From NCBI RefSeq assembly GCF_027595985.1, contig NC_073302.1:406009503-406073502 (forward strand): a stretch of DNA of 64,000 nt, read 5' to 3'. Made by a program: the position numbers and the translations under genes. Below the pieces are notes generated by a model. It had not been told where the DNA came from and did not search any database. It worked only from the letters and a program-made list of their open reading frames with translations. The stretch is from Sorex araneus (Eukaryota; Chordata; Mammalia; Eulipotyphla; Soricidae). Positions 11,250 to 23,385 of this stretch are shown one piece after another (the stretch's first letter is position 1; every line of letters starts with the position of its first letter).

Positions 11250-11398
11250 CTGGAACTGAAGCAATAGCATAGCTGGTAGGGTATTTGTCTTGCTCAGAGC
11301 TGATCAATGTTCAATCCCAGGCATCCCATATGGTCCCCCAAGCATCACCAGGAGTGATTCCTGATTTCAGTGCCAGGAGTAACACCTGAATCCTTCCC
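11250..11398 (+). mobile_element. Shrew SINE type A, diverged
   Basis: Head ctggaactgaagcaatagca, B-box remnant atgttcaatccc, then gcatcccatatggtccccca and agcatcaccaggagtgattc. The 3' end is lost into a C-rich stretch. Confidence 0.7.
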
Positions 11399-11895
11399 CC
11401 TTCTCCACCCACAAAAGAACATTTTTCTTCCTAGAGCATAACAATGGTTTAAAGAATCTATGGATTCTTACATTCATTAAAAAAAAATGACAACTCTGCT
11501 CAGAAAACCTAGTAACAACTACACCAAAGATATGGTCTTGCTCATGCAATTACATACTCCTGTTAGAAAAGAACTAACTTCACAATTCCTTGCATACTAG
11601 CTTTTCTAGCACATCTGAAATGTAATCCTCGTGACAAAAACCCTGCTTGTATTTCCTTTCGAAAGTGAGTACATCTAGGGAGCTATCACACTTGGAAAAT
11701 TAGAAGGAGAATGCTGGTTTCAATTTTCTCGTGGTTTTTCCTGATCCAATAGGTCTGGCTCCACACATCTATATTTAAACTATTTTGTTTAGTTTGAAAT
11801 TATCCAGACATCTTTACTTGGCTTCTTTTTCCCATTTTAGTGGGATCACACTTCTAGTGGAAATGATTATGCCCTGTCAGTAGCATCAAGACGTT

Positions 11896-12039
11896 TGGGC
11901 CAGAGGTAGTAGAGCAGATAAGGTGCTAGCCTTGCAAATGGTTTCATCCCTCAGACTATATATGGTCCCTGAACACTGCCAGGATGATGCCTGAGTACAG
12001 AGCCAGGCACACGCCCTGAATGCCAGTCAGGCCCTCAGA
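11896..12039 (+). mobile_element. Shrew SINE type A, degraded
   Basis: Worn head (gggccagaggtagtagagca), then tatggtccctgaacactgcc and gagtacagagccaggcac. It keeps the type A order. Confidence 0.6.
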
Positions 12040-12165
12040 ACAGTCACTGATGATATGTAAACTAAAGTGAGACACTCCTACCAGGAAGTCTGAGATGGAC
12101 AGGCTCGACCCACGCATTACACTTCTAAAAGAACTCAATCCGACAGTTTGTCATTGGATTTCTTT

Positions 12166-12488
12166 AACCTCCCCCTCCTCCTTCTCCTCCTCCCCCTCCT
12201 CCTTCCACTCCTCCCCCTCCTCCTTCCCCTCCTCCCCCTCCTCCTCTTCTTACTCCTTCTTCTCATTTCTTTTCTCCTTGTCTTCTCCTTTTCTCTCCTC
12301 TTCCTCTTCCTGTTTCTCCTCCTTCTCCTCCTCCCTCTCCTCCTCCTTCTCCTTCCTTTTCTCCTCCTCCTCCTTCTCCTCTTCCCTCTCCTCCTCCTCC
12401 TTTTTTTCTCTTCCTTCTCCTCCTCCTCCTCTTCTTCCTCCTCCCCCTCCTCCTCCTTTTCCTCCTCCTCCTCTTCCTTTTTCTTTTG
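12166..12488. repeat. Long polypyrimidine (TCC/TTC)n tract
   Basis: About 320 bp almost purely pyrimidine on the plus strand, built from CTCCTC/CCTTCT units with very few purine interruptions. It produces two long serine/proline/leucine-rich open frames on the plus strand and a Glu/Arg/Gly-rich one on the minus strand, none with gene character. Such tracts can form triplex (H-DNA) structures. Confidence 0.95.
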
Positions 12489-12940
12489 GAGTAGCTACCA
12501 CATAAGAGCTACTTAATTTTTTAATGTGTTTCTGTACTGAGTCAAACAGAAATAAATTAAGATTTTAATGAAACTAAAAAATACTTTATAAAGTCTGATA
12601 ACATAAATACACATGTAAATATATTTGCTCACATAGAAGTGAGGTTTAAGACAAACACATCAAAACCTTATTTTGAACTATGAATCCCAAGTCAGCTGTT
12701 TGGTCTTGGCATTTTTTCTGTTCTTTTTTCTTTCTTTTCTGTTTTTTCTTTGAGGGGGGCATCGCTTGGGGGGACCAAACCCAGATCTCATGCATGGAAG
12801 GTTGCATGCATTTTGCCACTGAGTTTTATCTATGTTTGTTTACCACCATTTTAATAACATTATTCCATAGGTATTAGAGCACTGTTTCAAAGAGAACAGG
12901 AGAAAGTATAGAAAAAGAAGAAGGTTTTTTTTCTTTTCTT

Positions 12941-13118
12941 TTTCTTTTTTTTTTTGCTTTTTGGATCACACCCAGCAATGCACAGGAGTTACTTCTGGCT
13001 CTGCATCAGGAATTACTCCTGGCGGTGCTGAGGGGACCATATGGGATGCTGGGAATTGAACCCGGGTCGGCTGCATGCAAGGCAAATGCCCTAGCTGCTG
13101 TGCTATCACTCCAGCCCC
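12941..13118 (-). mobile_element. Shrew SINE type A, antisense
   Basis: Full-length antisense copy: oligo-T, gctttttggatcacacccag, ctcctggcggtgctgagggg, accatatgggatgctgggaa, then the complement of an intact B box (ttgaacccgggt) and tgctatcactccagcccc. Confidence 0.9.
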
Positions 13119-14186
13119 AGAAGCAAATATTTCTATTTCAAATATAGCCTAGTGTAAGAGGATGCAGGAGATGGGAAGCTAGGTCACCGAGGTGTTCCCT
13201 GAGACAGCCTGAAGAGGGGTGTACTGTGACCAGAAGGACATGGATGTGTTCTTAGACAGGCTTGGGAGTGATAATCAGCAGAACCTGAGTTTGGCTGGAT
13301 TGGTCCTATTAGACGCAGGAAGGGTCAAAGAGAACCCCAGGTTTCTGGCTTGAGCAGCTGAGCAGATGGTGGTGTCATTTACTGAGATGAAGAACACAGA
13401 AAGGAGAAAGGGATTGAGCAGGGGAGGGGGTGAAGATGTGTTCAGCTTTGGACCATTGGTTTTGAGATGCCTGTGGGACATCTCAGCAGATTTTGAGGAC
13501 ACATCTGCAACATCAGAAGAGGAAGCAGTCATCTGTGGCAGGAATGACAAATGGCAGCCCTTTGTTCTAGCAGCGAGGGAGGGCTCTTAGCAACAGGAGA
13601 CTTCGGGTCGTCGGTCACTCAGCTCCTTAGAGTAGAAGCATGCAGCAGCTCTGGAGTGGTTGTAGGTTGTTGATGTTTGCTTTGTTGCACACCGTAGCAC
13701 TCTTTCCTCGCATTGTTCTCAAACAGAGAGCTAGAAAAGTTGAATACCAATTCCCTGTGCATCTCTGTCCAAAAATCATAATGTGTGTTTCAATAACACG
13801 CAGAGTGAAGTGAAGTGGCATTCAAAGATACATTCGGGATTACTCCGTGCTAAGTGGTACTATTCACACAGTGTATTTTCTTGTCATCATTCATTAATTA
13901 GTATGCCTCATTTGATTTTCTCTACCCTAGGCCAAACATTTTAGTATGGTGCTCGTGAACAAACTTTGCAGTTGGACTATCTATTACATCACAACAGCAA
14001 TTGTCCCCCATCTGCTATATTGCCTGACAAAATAATTATTTTCTACTGGCATTGATGTTCAATGTCAGCTTAGAAATGCATGGATTCTCATTTATTAGTC
14101 AGGGATAGCATTATTTCAGTGTTGCAAACCTAACTAAGCTAACTTTTCTCAATCATCAATTGTCAGATCAGAAGTAGAGTGGACAG
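13119..14186. other. Intergenic, no gene recognised
   Basis: About 1.1 kb. The part at 13150-13490 ('...gaacacagaaaggag...ttttgagatgcctgtgggacatct') resembles phrases I associate with old mammalian interspersed repeats, but I cannot name the family. No exon is supported. Confidence 0.3.
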
Positions 14187-14356
14187 GAGGCTGGAGCGAT
14201 AGCACAGCGGGTAGGGCATTTGCCTTGCAAGTGGCTGACCCGGGTTCAATTTCCAGCATCCCATATGGTCCCCTGAGCACCACCAGGAGTAATTCCTGAG
14301 TGCAGAGCCAGGAGCAAACCCTGTGCATTGTCGGGTGTGACCCAAAAAAAAAAATA
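14187..14356 (+). mobile_element. Shrew SINE type A with near-perfect target-site duplication
   Basis: Full-length copy: ggctggagcgatagcacagc, B box gggttcaatttcc, gcatcccatatggtcccctg, and a tail ending gtgtgacccaaaaaaaaaaa. Flanks carry agaagtagagtggacag (left, about 14170-14186) and agaagtagggtggatag (right, 14357-14373), a duplication with two mismatches. Confidence 0.92.
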
Positions 14357-15200
14357 AAGAAGTAGGGTGGATAGCAATAGAAATCTCAGACCCAAAGTTT
14401 CCATGTATATATGTGATTTCTTGACAACTAGGAACAAAATGTGCTCACTCAGAGTCCCTGTTCCCTGTCCTTGGGCTATAAAGTCCAGCACACACCTTGT
14501 AAGGAGGATTCCCTTTGAGGTAATACAGTGGTCATCTGAGAGAAGACTCAGCAAACCATCCAGCTTTATCAGGTGGCAGGTTTTATTAAGTGGGAAAAAC
14601 AAGTCCCCATGAAATTCTAGATAGTGGGTCCTAACCGCAATGTGTTGTTTCTGGAACTATTGACTCTTTTGGTTTATGTATTTATGGAAGAAAGGGCTCA
14701 TTTAATCTTTCTAATTAAACGCATTCATTTTAAAGACTACTAATTTCACCAATGAACTACTATTCGTAATACCCCGCAATACTAATTAACAAGTTCTATG
14801 GTCTTAGATGTGTATATTGAAAGAAAACACTTAGTACTAACCTCCTTAGACACTGAACTTGTAGTTAGAGGGCTTCAAGTGCTAATTAACGAGTCCGGCC
14901 AGGTTTATTCTCAAAATACTTGCTTAAGGCCCATAGGATTTGGGTTAATGTGAACTTATATGCATATCTATCACACACTGAATTAATTTTGAGTGAACAT
15001 CATGCCTGAATAATATGACACTCATGCTCCTCTCTTTTTTATGCTATTTCTTTATTATTAAACACAAAAATAAAACCTCCCATTGTCTTTTGCTATGCAA
15101 CACACTATTTTAAAATTGAATGGATTCTAACAAAGCCTGGTGACTAGAGTTAATATTATATATTTCAAAAGTTTTCAAGAGATCTTAAATGTCCTCACTA
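14357..15200. other. Intergenic, no gene recognised
   Basis: AT-rich DNA with no named repeat or exon. Confidence 0.35.
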
Positions 15201-15204
15201 TAAA

Positions 15205-16345
15205 AGTACATGGTGATGGCAGGGACCAAGTACAGGGCTAGGGTACATATCTTACCCAACCTGGGTTCTCTCCTCAGCACCATGAGGCCAACTCAGAAGT
15301 GCCAGTGGAGCCCTGGAGATTCCTCAGCCCTGCTAGATGGCCCTGATAGTGTGGCACTAATATGCAGTAAGCATTCACCACACTCTGACACTTAAAATCA
15401 AGCCTGGTTGACCAAGTGTCGCTAATAGTGCCTCCAGTCACCCCCCCAACCCAACCCCCTGCTCTCAGTACCTCATGGAAGCTCCTCCTTACCCAATACA
15501 TGGAAATTGCTTGACTCGTTAATGGTAAAAAAATTGTTGTTATATAACTTCATCAAAACAACACATCATATACCAAAAACTAACCCAATATTATATGCCG
15601 ACTATAACTCAGGATAAAGAGTGGGGTGGTGAGATTGTACAATGGCTGAAAGTCATGCAGAGTGTGTGACTGGCCCCAATTTGATCCTTAGCACCACCTG
15701 TTCCCCAGAGCATCACCACATACAGTCCTAGAGGCCCTGAGTGCCACAGGGTGTGGCCCTGGAGGCTCTCAAACACTACCAGCTTGGGGGCAGATATTGC
15801 CAGATATGTTTGGTCACTTCAGGGTCCAAGCAGTATTACATCCTTGAGCCCTTATATTGAATCCCAGATAAATCCAGTTGGCTGAGAATTGCCAGTGGGG
15901 CCTCTGGGCCTCCTGAGCACCTCTTGGGAGACAAAGAAGGAAAAGGAAAAGATGTTCAGGGGATCGGGGGGAGGGAATGGGGAGATGGCTCAAAAAATTA
16001 CCATATGCCTTGCAAGTGTGAGGCCTTGAGTTCAGTCCCCAGCACTGCATGGCCCCTCAACACTGCCAGGACTAGCCCTGGTGGCCCAAGCACTGCTAAG
16101 CCTGAGTATCACTGATTCCCCAAGACCCCCAAAATGCACCCAACTCAGGTCTGCACTGTAGGCCTGAGTATTGCCAGGAGTAGTTCACCATGGCCTAGTC
16201 AAAAGAATGCCCCACCACCAACAAAATAAAAAAAATTACAAAAGTACCCACAAAACACATAAAGACTGGGAGGTGACTCAGCAGTGGAGGACAGGCCTTG
16301 AATGTGTAAGGAAGATTCTGGGTCTGATCCTGGCACATAAGAGAA
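15205..16345 (+). mobile_element. Cluster of old, degraded SINE-derived sequence
   Basis: Several stretches repeat worn head and body motifs in sense orientation. Examples are 'tgattggcccca..ttgatccttagcaccac' near 15670, 'ggggagatggctcaaaaaat..ttgagttcagtccccagcac' at 15978-16050 and 'gggaggtgactcagcagtgg' at 16268. They look like older relatives of the tRNA-headed SINEs, inserted near each other. Boundaries are uncertain. Confidence 0.4.
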
Positions 16346-16684
16346 ACATAAGCCATAATAATGTAAATTAATAACGTTCCTTGCTCGTTTTGTTTCCGGA
16401 CCTGCCATTTGGTCTTATCTGAAAGGCAGAAGCAACTACTGTCTGGTCCATAACGTTTAAGGATGCAGCTGAGGCCCTTCCAACTATGTGGTAGGATGAG
16501 ACAGCACTGCTAGGTTTCCTGATACCCCTGCTCAACGCATTGACTGGGATGATAGAATGGGCTTCATAGGAACTGTTGGTCTTATCATCTAGATATGGTT
16601 CTTCATGTGCCTGGGCTCCTGAAAGACGGTGTCTAGGTTCTTTAAAGGAGCATGTCGTGCCCAAGTAGTACAAAACTTAAGGGC

Positions 16685-16855
16685 AGGGGCCACAGTGATA
16701 GTACAGAGGATAGGGCATTTGCCTTAAAGAAAACCAACCTAGGTTAGATCCCTGACATCCCATAAGGTCCCTGAGCACTGACAGGGGTCATTCCTGAGTG
16801 CAGAGCCAAGAGAAACCCCTAAGCACTGCCAGGTTTGACCTTCCTTCAACCCCCA
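16685..16855 (+). mobile_element. Shrew SINE type A, diverged
   Basis: Head ggggccacagtgatagtaca, B-box remnant ggttagatccc, then catcccataaggtccctgag and cctgagtgcagagccaagag. Complete but mutated. Confidence 0.8.
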
Positions 16856-17215
16856 ATTTTTTCATTAAAAACTTAAGGGGAAGACTTTTTCAGACCTAGC
16901 CTGAGAAATCACAAGCTTCGCTCCCACAATGTCCTACAGTGACAAGCAAGTCACAAACCAACCTAGTCACATGGAAGGAGAATTAGGGCCCTATCTAGAA
17001 AGGCAGTGGTAGGACACACTTCAGAAGAGGGAATGGCTGAAATATCGCTATGATGGTCTTTAGAGAAAAAAACATCTGCCAGCATCTAGGACAGGAATCA
17101 AAACTGAATTCCTTATTCTCTAAGAACTCCTCATTTGTGGAAGAAGCAAAACAGCCTAAACATTACCGCACAATCCAAGACCATAGAACAGGAGTCCCCA
17201 GTCACACTATCCTTG

Positions 17216-17345
17216 AAAATAAACTTTAATTTGAGCATCGCCATACTTATTTGTATTCATATTTTCTGTGGCTTCTCTCTTTTATGGCAAAGCTGAGTAG
17301 CTGTGACAGACACCATCTGGTCTGCTAAGTCTGAAGTATCTGTTT
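17216..17345. mobile_element. Ancient interspersed repeat, same family as 3416-3560
   Basis: Shares the order 'aaactttaatttgagc...cttatttgtattcatatttt...tctgtggcttctctctttta...gcaaagctgagtagctgtg' with the repeat at 3416. Probably a non-autonomous hAT-type fossil. Confidence 0.45.
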
Positions 17346-17929
17346 TCTGGTCCTCTCGAGGGAGGGAAAAACAGTGACCTCTACCATGGCTTCTAGTATA
17401 AAATGTTTGGGCAGTATTGGGAAGGAGGGTATATATATTTTTGTGAAAATTTCAAAAGTGCTGTAAGAGAAAAAAAATCCAAGATAGACTTTTAAAATCC
17501 AGTGATGTATGTGCCATGTTTTGGAAAAGATTGCAGGGAGTTTCACAAAGATGTAGAAAGGATAATTAAAGGGTCACCTGGCATAAGTATCCAAGGAAAG
17601 ACAATAAACAAAAGGAGCAACATGTGCAGAAGGTATAGGGTAGGGCCCCGAGAACTCTGATGAGTGCAGGTCCTGGTGGATACTACAGTATCATGGTGGA
17701 CACTTCAGGACCGGAAAGTAATGATATAAGAGCAAGAAATGTGAAATTGGAAGTATGGAGGCCCCAGGTCTTGGGAGAACAGAAATGAAAACTGGACTCA
17801 GGCAGGGTGTGTAGAAAAATAGAAACAGGGTTAAATCCAAATATTCATAGGGCTCATTCCCTCACTTACAGCTCTTCATTTGTGACCATCTGAAGAATCT
17901 TCTCTAATCAACAGATCTAGAATGTCAAT

Positions 17930-18100
17930 CTCTTTCCATCCCTCCTGTTCCCTCATCCTGCTTTATTTTTCTTCCCAACACTTAATACCAGTTACCATTA
18001 TATATACTTCCAAGAATATGGACTTGATCTGTTTTGTTTATTGGCATATGCCCCAGTGCCTGGCCCAACACGAGACTCATTTGTTGAATGAAGGATGGAG
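17930..18100 (+). mobile_element. LINE-2 3'-end fragment
   Basis: Contains ccctcatcctgctttatttt, cttcccaacacttaatacca, ttgatctgttttgtttattg, then 'gtgcctggcccaacacgaga' and the terminal 'ttgttgaatgaaggatgg'. This is the recognised order and terminal motif of the LINE-2 3' end. Confidence 0.7.
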
Positions 18101-18867
18101 ACACTGATGAATAGGAAAACACAGAAGAATAGAGTGGCTGCCATTGAAATGGAAGTGGAGGTGGGAAGTGGAACACAGCGAGAATTAACTCCCAGATTCT
18201 AGCTTAGTTAGTGAGGATGGTGTTGAAGTCATTATCGAGGGACCAGGAAAGAGAACAGGTGTGGTTGTTGTACTAGTTTGCAATGCCTATAAAAGCTCTC
18301 AGAGGAACTGTTTAGTAGGCAGGTAAGAATGCAAACCCTTGGGGAAAAGAGTTAGGCATATAGACTTACAATCACCCATATCTAGAAAGGATATAAGACT
18401 TTTTTTTTTTTCAAGAAAAGGCATGAAGAAAAGAAAAAGTTTGGTGACTGAGTCTGGAAAGAGAAAGAGTGCTTTAAACCGCTGACAGAGAAAAGGGAAC
18501 CATGAATATTTAGGGGAGAGGATAAGAGAAACAAGAAAGAGCTGGTGCCAGATGAACAAAAGGAATATATTTTCAAGAGCAAAAGTAGGCAAGGAATTCA
18601 TCTGCAGCAGAAGGATTACTATAGTCTGAGGAAGAGAGCCATAGGGAGTTTCTGAAATTTTCCTGTAATGACTCTTACTGTTTATCCTTGTTTACAATTC
18701 AGAGCATTTACTGTAATTCCTATGACTAGTTTCCATTTACATTTTTTTCCTACCAGACGTAGAAAAAGAGCTCTCACAGATAGAGAAACCAGAGCTGTTT
18801 CTTGTGTTGACCACCTCTGTTGCCTTTATAAACAGAATAACCTGAGTCAAGGGGTTATTAATTCAAA

Positions 18868-19490
18868 ACATTTCAATGAGGTTATAAAATTTGCTTACAA
18901 ATAGATGGACATGGTGAGTATCAGACTGAGTGAAATGAGTGCAGATATAGAATGACTGCACTCATTTGTGAAATATATTTTAAAAAATAGTATGAGACTA
19001 ATATCCAAGGCCTAGTAAAACAGGAGCCAGGAGGACTGGTCAGTGGTTGGAACCTTGCCACAACCTTTGGGGGAGCAAAACACAGTTAGGATAGAAAAGG
19101 GACTAGTAAGACAATAATAGTTAGAAATGAACACACTGGACAAAAACTGAGTGTTGAAAACATGTAAACGAATATACATGACAATCTTTCAAGTATCTAT
19201 ACTGCAAACCATAGTGCTCAAAAGAAGGTGGAGAGGCAGAGACAGAAAGAGAGAGAGTGGGGAGAGAAAGAAAGTGAGAAGGAGAGAGAGAAGAAGAAAA
19301 ATGTCTGCCACAGTGTTAGCTGGGGGTGAAGAGGGAAACTGGGGACACTGGTGGTGTTCCGGAAATGAACATTGGTAAAGTGATGGGTGTTAGAACATTA
19401 TATAACTGAAACCTAATCACAAATAACTTTGTAACTGTGTATCTCACTGTGATTCAACTAAAAAATTTAAAAATTAAATTAAAAAATTCA
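18868..19490 (+). mobile_element. LINE-1 3' end (ORF2 C-terminus remnant and 3' UTR)
   Basis: Opens with the ORF2 C-terminal phrase 'ttacaaatagatggacatgg' and 'agactgagtgaaatgagtgc', followed by an L1 3' UTR: a purine-rich stretch near 19230-19290, then 'gggacactggtggtgttc' and 'aactgtgtatctcactgtga', and an A-rich tail. Many stops; not coding. Confidence 0.75.
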
Positions 19491-19908
19491 AAACATTTTA
19501 ATAATCCACTGCTACAACTCACAGACTTATCTGTGGGGAATATATGCACTCACTAATGGGTCATTCACAGAAATAATATGAAGTCATTGTTTGACTATAA
19601 ATTACAGACACTAATAGATTTGTTTCATTCACTGGTGTAAATAAGACATTTTATGGGAACCAGTGGTGAGCCCTTGGCTAAAACCAATACATTTCTTAGT
19701 CTCTTCTGAATCTCATTATTTTTTCTCCTTTCCTTTATTCTCTTGCATATACTTCCATATCCATATGATATGTTCTCTCTGCATCAGGAACAAGAATGCC
19801 TGGCAGAATTCACTGATACATTCATTAGCTTCATTTGCTTTTTTTGACCTGGCTTGTGATCAGCCATCTCTCCCTTTCTTGGAAAGTTCTTATCTTTTCC
19901 GGGTCACA

Positions 19909-19926
19909 CTCTCTCTCTTTCTCTTT

Positions 19927-19980
<54 letters not shown>
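19909..19980. repeat. (TC)n microsatellite
   Basis: TC/TTTC run, uninterrupted TC from about 19931 to 19980. Confidence 0.95.
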
Positions 19981-19985
<5 letters not shown>

Positions 19986-20599
19986 GTCTGGTGGAATAGC
20001 TGGACTTCCCTTTTTTCCCCTCCCAATAGCTGTAGTTGTTTCCTAAAATGCAGTCTTCTCTCTTCATTCCTCCTCTGATCTTCATCCTTTGTTCCTTTAT
20101 TTCTTTATACTCTTGCTAGTTTTCTAACTGACCTTTATTTATACACTCTTTAAATGTTGTTCTAAAAATTATTCACCTGTATAGGGATATGTAAATATAT
20201 ATACATATATATGTATTATCAAGGATAGTGCCTTGGTAATAATAAGTTTCGTTAATAAGTCTGCGTGAGCTAAGAGACTTATTTCACATTGACATTTTAA
20301 AAGGTTATTTACACTTAGGATATACTTAAAGCATTTTGAGAGACTATCTGAGGACTAAGAATGCAATTGGGCACAGGTGAATTCAGATTGAGGACTAAAC
20401 AAGTTCAAGTATGAAAACAGTAGCTCTGAGAAAAATTATACTTAAATAGCCAATATTTGGACACTAAACTGAATGTTAATTTACATATATTAAAAAGGCA
20501 GTTGCACTGACATTAATTAAATTAAAGCTGTTTCTACAATAAAAATCCATTACAAAAGTTTAAAATATATTATTTCATATATTTCTTCTTTCTGTATAT
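19981..20599. other. Intergenic, no gene recognised
   Basis: AT-rich DNA including a short palindromic ATATATGTATA stretch near 20200; no exon or named repeat. Confidence 0.35.
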
Positions 20600-20795
20600 T
20601 GAGCTAGTGTTTGTTTACAAGACTGTCTGTCTCTTTGTAACTTACTTCATCCAGCAAACAAGTTCAAGTTCCATACATGTTGTTACAAATGGCAGTTTCA
20701 TCTTTTTCTTAGAGCTGAGTAGCATTCCAATGTGAATAGAAACCACATCTTTACCTATCTCTGTTGACAGGCATTTGGGCTGTCCACATATTTTT
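20600..20795 (-). mobile_element. Old LINE-1 ORF2 fragment, antisense
   Basis: Plus strand reads 'cttagagctgagtagcattc', 'gaatagaaaccacatcttta' and 'acaggcatttgggctgtcca'. This is the complement of the L1 ORF2 C-terminal coding phrase that includes the 'ggaatactatgcagc' region. Strongly diverged. Confidence 0.6.
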
Positions 20796-20907
20796 TAATA
20801 AGAATTTGATTAATTTAATGCTACATGTTTATTTTGATACAAATTTAAAGTCTAACTTTAATCTGTAAGTTTTTGTTTTAAAATCTCCAACTCTTATTTA
20901 TTTATTG

Positions 20908-21076
20908 ATTGGGGCAGGGAGGTTGGCCACACCCAACTATGCTCAGAGCTTACTCCTAACTCTATTCTCAGTGGTGCTCAGGGGACCATATGCAGTGATG
21001 GGGATTGGCTGGGTGCAAGGCAAGCACCTTACCTCTGTACTAAGCACCTTACCTCTGTACTATCTCTTCAGCCCTA
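20908..21076 (-). mobile_element. Shrew SINE type A, antisense, with internal 20-bp duplication
   Basis: Plus strand: 'ttggccacacccaactatgc', 'agtggtgctcaggggaccat', 'gggtgcaaggcaagcacctt', ending ctatctcttcagccc. Within it a 20-bp unit (aagcaccttacctctgtact) is repeated in perfect tandem at 21022-21061. Confidence 0.75.
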
Positions 21077-21085
21077 TTTCGGCAA

Positions 21086-21362
21086 GATATATATTTTTTA
21101 ATTTTATTGAATCACCATGAGATAGTTACAAGCTTTCATGTTTGGGTTATAATCTCACAATGATCAAACACCCATCCCTCCACCAGTTCACATTCCCCAC
21201 CACCAATATCCCCAGTATACCCCCCCTTTACTGCCCTCCCCCTGCCTCCATGGCAGACAATATTCCCCATATTCTTTCTCTACTTTTGGGCATTATGACT
21301 CGCAACACAGACATTGAGAGGTCATCATGTTTAGTCCATTATCTACTTTCAGCATTCAGCAA
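21086..21362 (-). mobile_element. L1-type 3' tail, antisense
   Basis: Plus strand has aattttattgaatcaccatg, gttacaagctttcatgtttg, catccctccaccagttcaca, 'ctccatggcagacaatattc' and 'gacattgagaggtcatcatg'. The same series occurs in the antisense L1 at 59228-59925. Only the 3' UTR region is present. Confidence 0.8.
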
Positions 21363-21953
21363 GATATTTAAGAGTCAAGTTGCTTTTTTTATGTTTTTAG
21401 AATCTAAAGTGTTAGTATAAATTGCACATTTGTAGTATTACCAATTTTTTAGTCATTTCCATTAAATACTAGGTTTATCTTGATAAGATGTCAGCCTATG
21501 CCTAAAGCCAAAGTAAGATATTTATTCATTTTAAGGAGTGGAATGACCAATTCAAACTAAATTTGACATGTGCTGACTCTGTTTTGGTTCCCCAGCACCA
21601 GGAGTTACCTTGGAGCATAGAGCCGGTGCCCGAATACTACTGGAGCTAAAGGTGTGTATCTATCATGTGGTCCACATGCTTTGCTCAGTCATTTCTAGCT
21701 TTTGATTTAAAGTGAGAGATGTGCAACTGTCATTCATATGAACAATTAGATCCCATTCTAATTTCTAAATTGAGACTCAAGAAACAGAGAAGCCCAAGGT
21801 AAATGAGAGAGATGATAAACTTCTCATCTGTGAAGCAGTCAGAAAACACACATTTATCAAAAAAAAAATTTGCTGTCAAATAGGGATGTTATTTGTGGTT
21901 CCCAAATAGTTAAAAGGTAACATCGAAAATCACTCATCCCGATCACTGTAAAC
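21363..21953. other. Intergenic, no gene recognised
   Basis: No exon; a weak SINE-like phrase near 21590-21640 ('ccccagcaccaggagttacc') is too short to call. Confidence 0.3.
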
Positions 21954-22247
21954 ATAATAATAATAATAATAGCACTGTAGCACTGTCATCCCATTGTTCA
22001 TTGAGTTGCTTGAGAGGGCACCAGTAACGTCTCCATTTTGTGCAACTTGTTACTGTTTTTGGCATATCGAATACACCACAGATAGCTTGCCAGGCTCTGC
22101 CGTGGGGGTGGGATACTCTTGGTAGCTTGCCGGGCTCTCTGAGAGGGACAAAGGAATCAAACCCAGGTCAGCTGCATGCAAGGCAAATGCCCTACCCACT
22201 GTGCTATCACTCCAGTCCAATAATAATAATAATAATAATAATAATAA
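21954..22247 (-). mobile_element. Shrew SINE type B inserted in an (AAT)n microsatellite
   Basis: The antisense type B element spans 21971-22218 (agcactgtagcactgtcatc ... tttggcatatcgaatacacc ... gctatcactccagtcc). ATA/AAT trinucleotide runs flank it on both sides (21954-21970 and 22219-22247). Either it landed inside a pre-existing AAT tract or the tract grew from the duplicated target and tail. Confidence 0.88.
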
Positions 22248-23385
22248 AGTATTAACTAGAAGAGTTACCAAATGAGGCAGAAACATAAAGAGAATAAATG
22301 TGGGGAAAACACACATATAGACTTACTTGTGGGATCATCAAAAACTTTCCATTGAAAAAACACAATATCTGCAGGGTGCAATAAAACAGAACACAATAAA
22401 ACTAGATTGCTTCATTATTTAAATGAAAATTTAATAAAACATTTGAAGGCAAATGTAATAGGCCACAGACTAAACTACTGCCATACCACTAGAAATTATC
22501 TCAGTAATCCTGAGAATTTATTTAGTTAACAATAGCAGATTCATGGAGGATTTAGACACCTTTAAGGGAGAAAGATCAATAGCTCCCCTATCAATACATA
22601 TTAAATCTTTTATGAATCATCAAGAATATAATCATGTGTGGCATGACTATGGTTTTCATAGACATTTGGTCTGACCAGCATTAGTTGTTTTCTGGAGAGT
22701 ATATTTCAAAGACTTTTTGTGGTCTAGTATATGGAAACATGAAAATATTTGGTTTGTTGTTTTGCTACTGTGAAATGACTGCTGGTCTTGAATGAGGCTA
22801 AAAGCTTTGGAGCAGTCCCAAGCACCAACTATTTTCAAGCAGAGTCACTCAGATTAAAACATACAAAGAAACCAGATCTGTCCTCAACCTGCCAGTCAAA
22901 TTCCACAGTTAACCGCTGATCTCTAAGAATTATTTTTTTAATTCTTTTTCTTGTACCTCTAGCAACCTAGGATTTTCTCCTGAACATGGTCTTCCATCAA
23001 ACGGGCTTATCTTCCTTTACAAAAACTCCAGTTTCTTCATTCCCTCTCAGGATCCAGGATAAAACCCACCACAGGTGGGACAAAACTATGGCAACCCAGA
23101 ACTCTATCTAAAGGCCTTGAAAGTCCAGGGTTCCTTATTTTTTCAAAGAAGCTAGAACTCTGGCTCTATTTTTTTTAGAATCTAGAGATATTTAAATGCT
23201 AGTAGTTGTGATGTTTAATTTTTTGTGTCAACTTAGCTAGGCTTAGGTGCCCTATTAAAAAAAACACTAGCCCAGGTATTCCTTTTAAGTTGTCTTGTAG
23301 ATGTAGCTAACATCTACAGACAGTTGATATTTAAAACATTTTTTATGGAACAAAATAAACAGATAAGCAAAGGATATTATCTTTA
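22248..23385. other. Intergenic, no gene recognised
   Basis: About 1.1 kb, AT-rich, no named repeat or exon. Confidence 0.35.

Noticed and set aside
12095..12516. Serine/proline- and leucine-rich open frames (136 and 122 codons) and an acidic minus-strand frame
   Set aside because: All are products of the polypyrimidine tract; no start context, domain or splice signal supports a gene.
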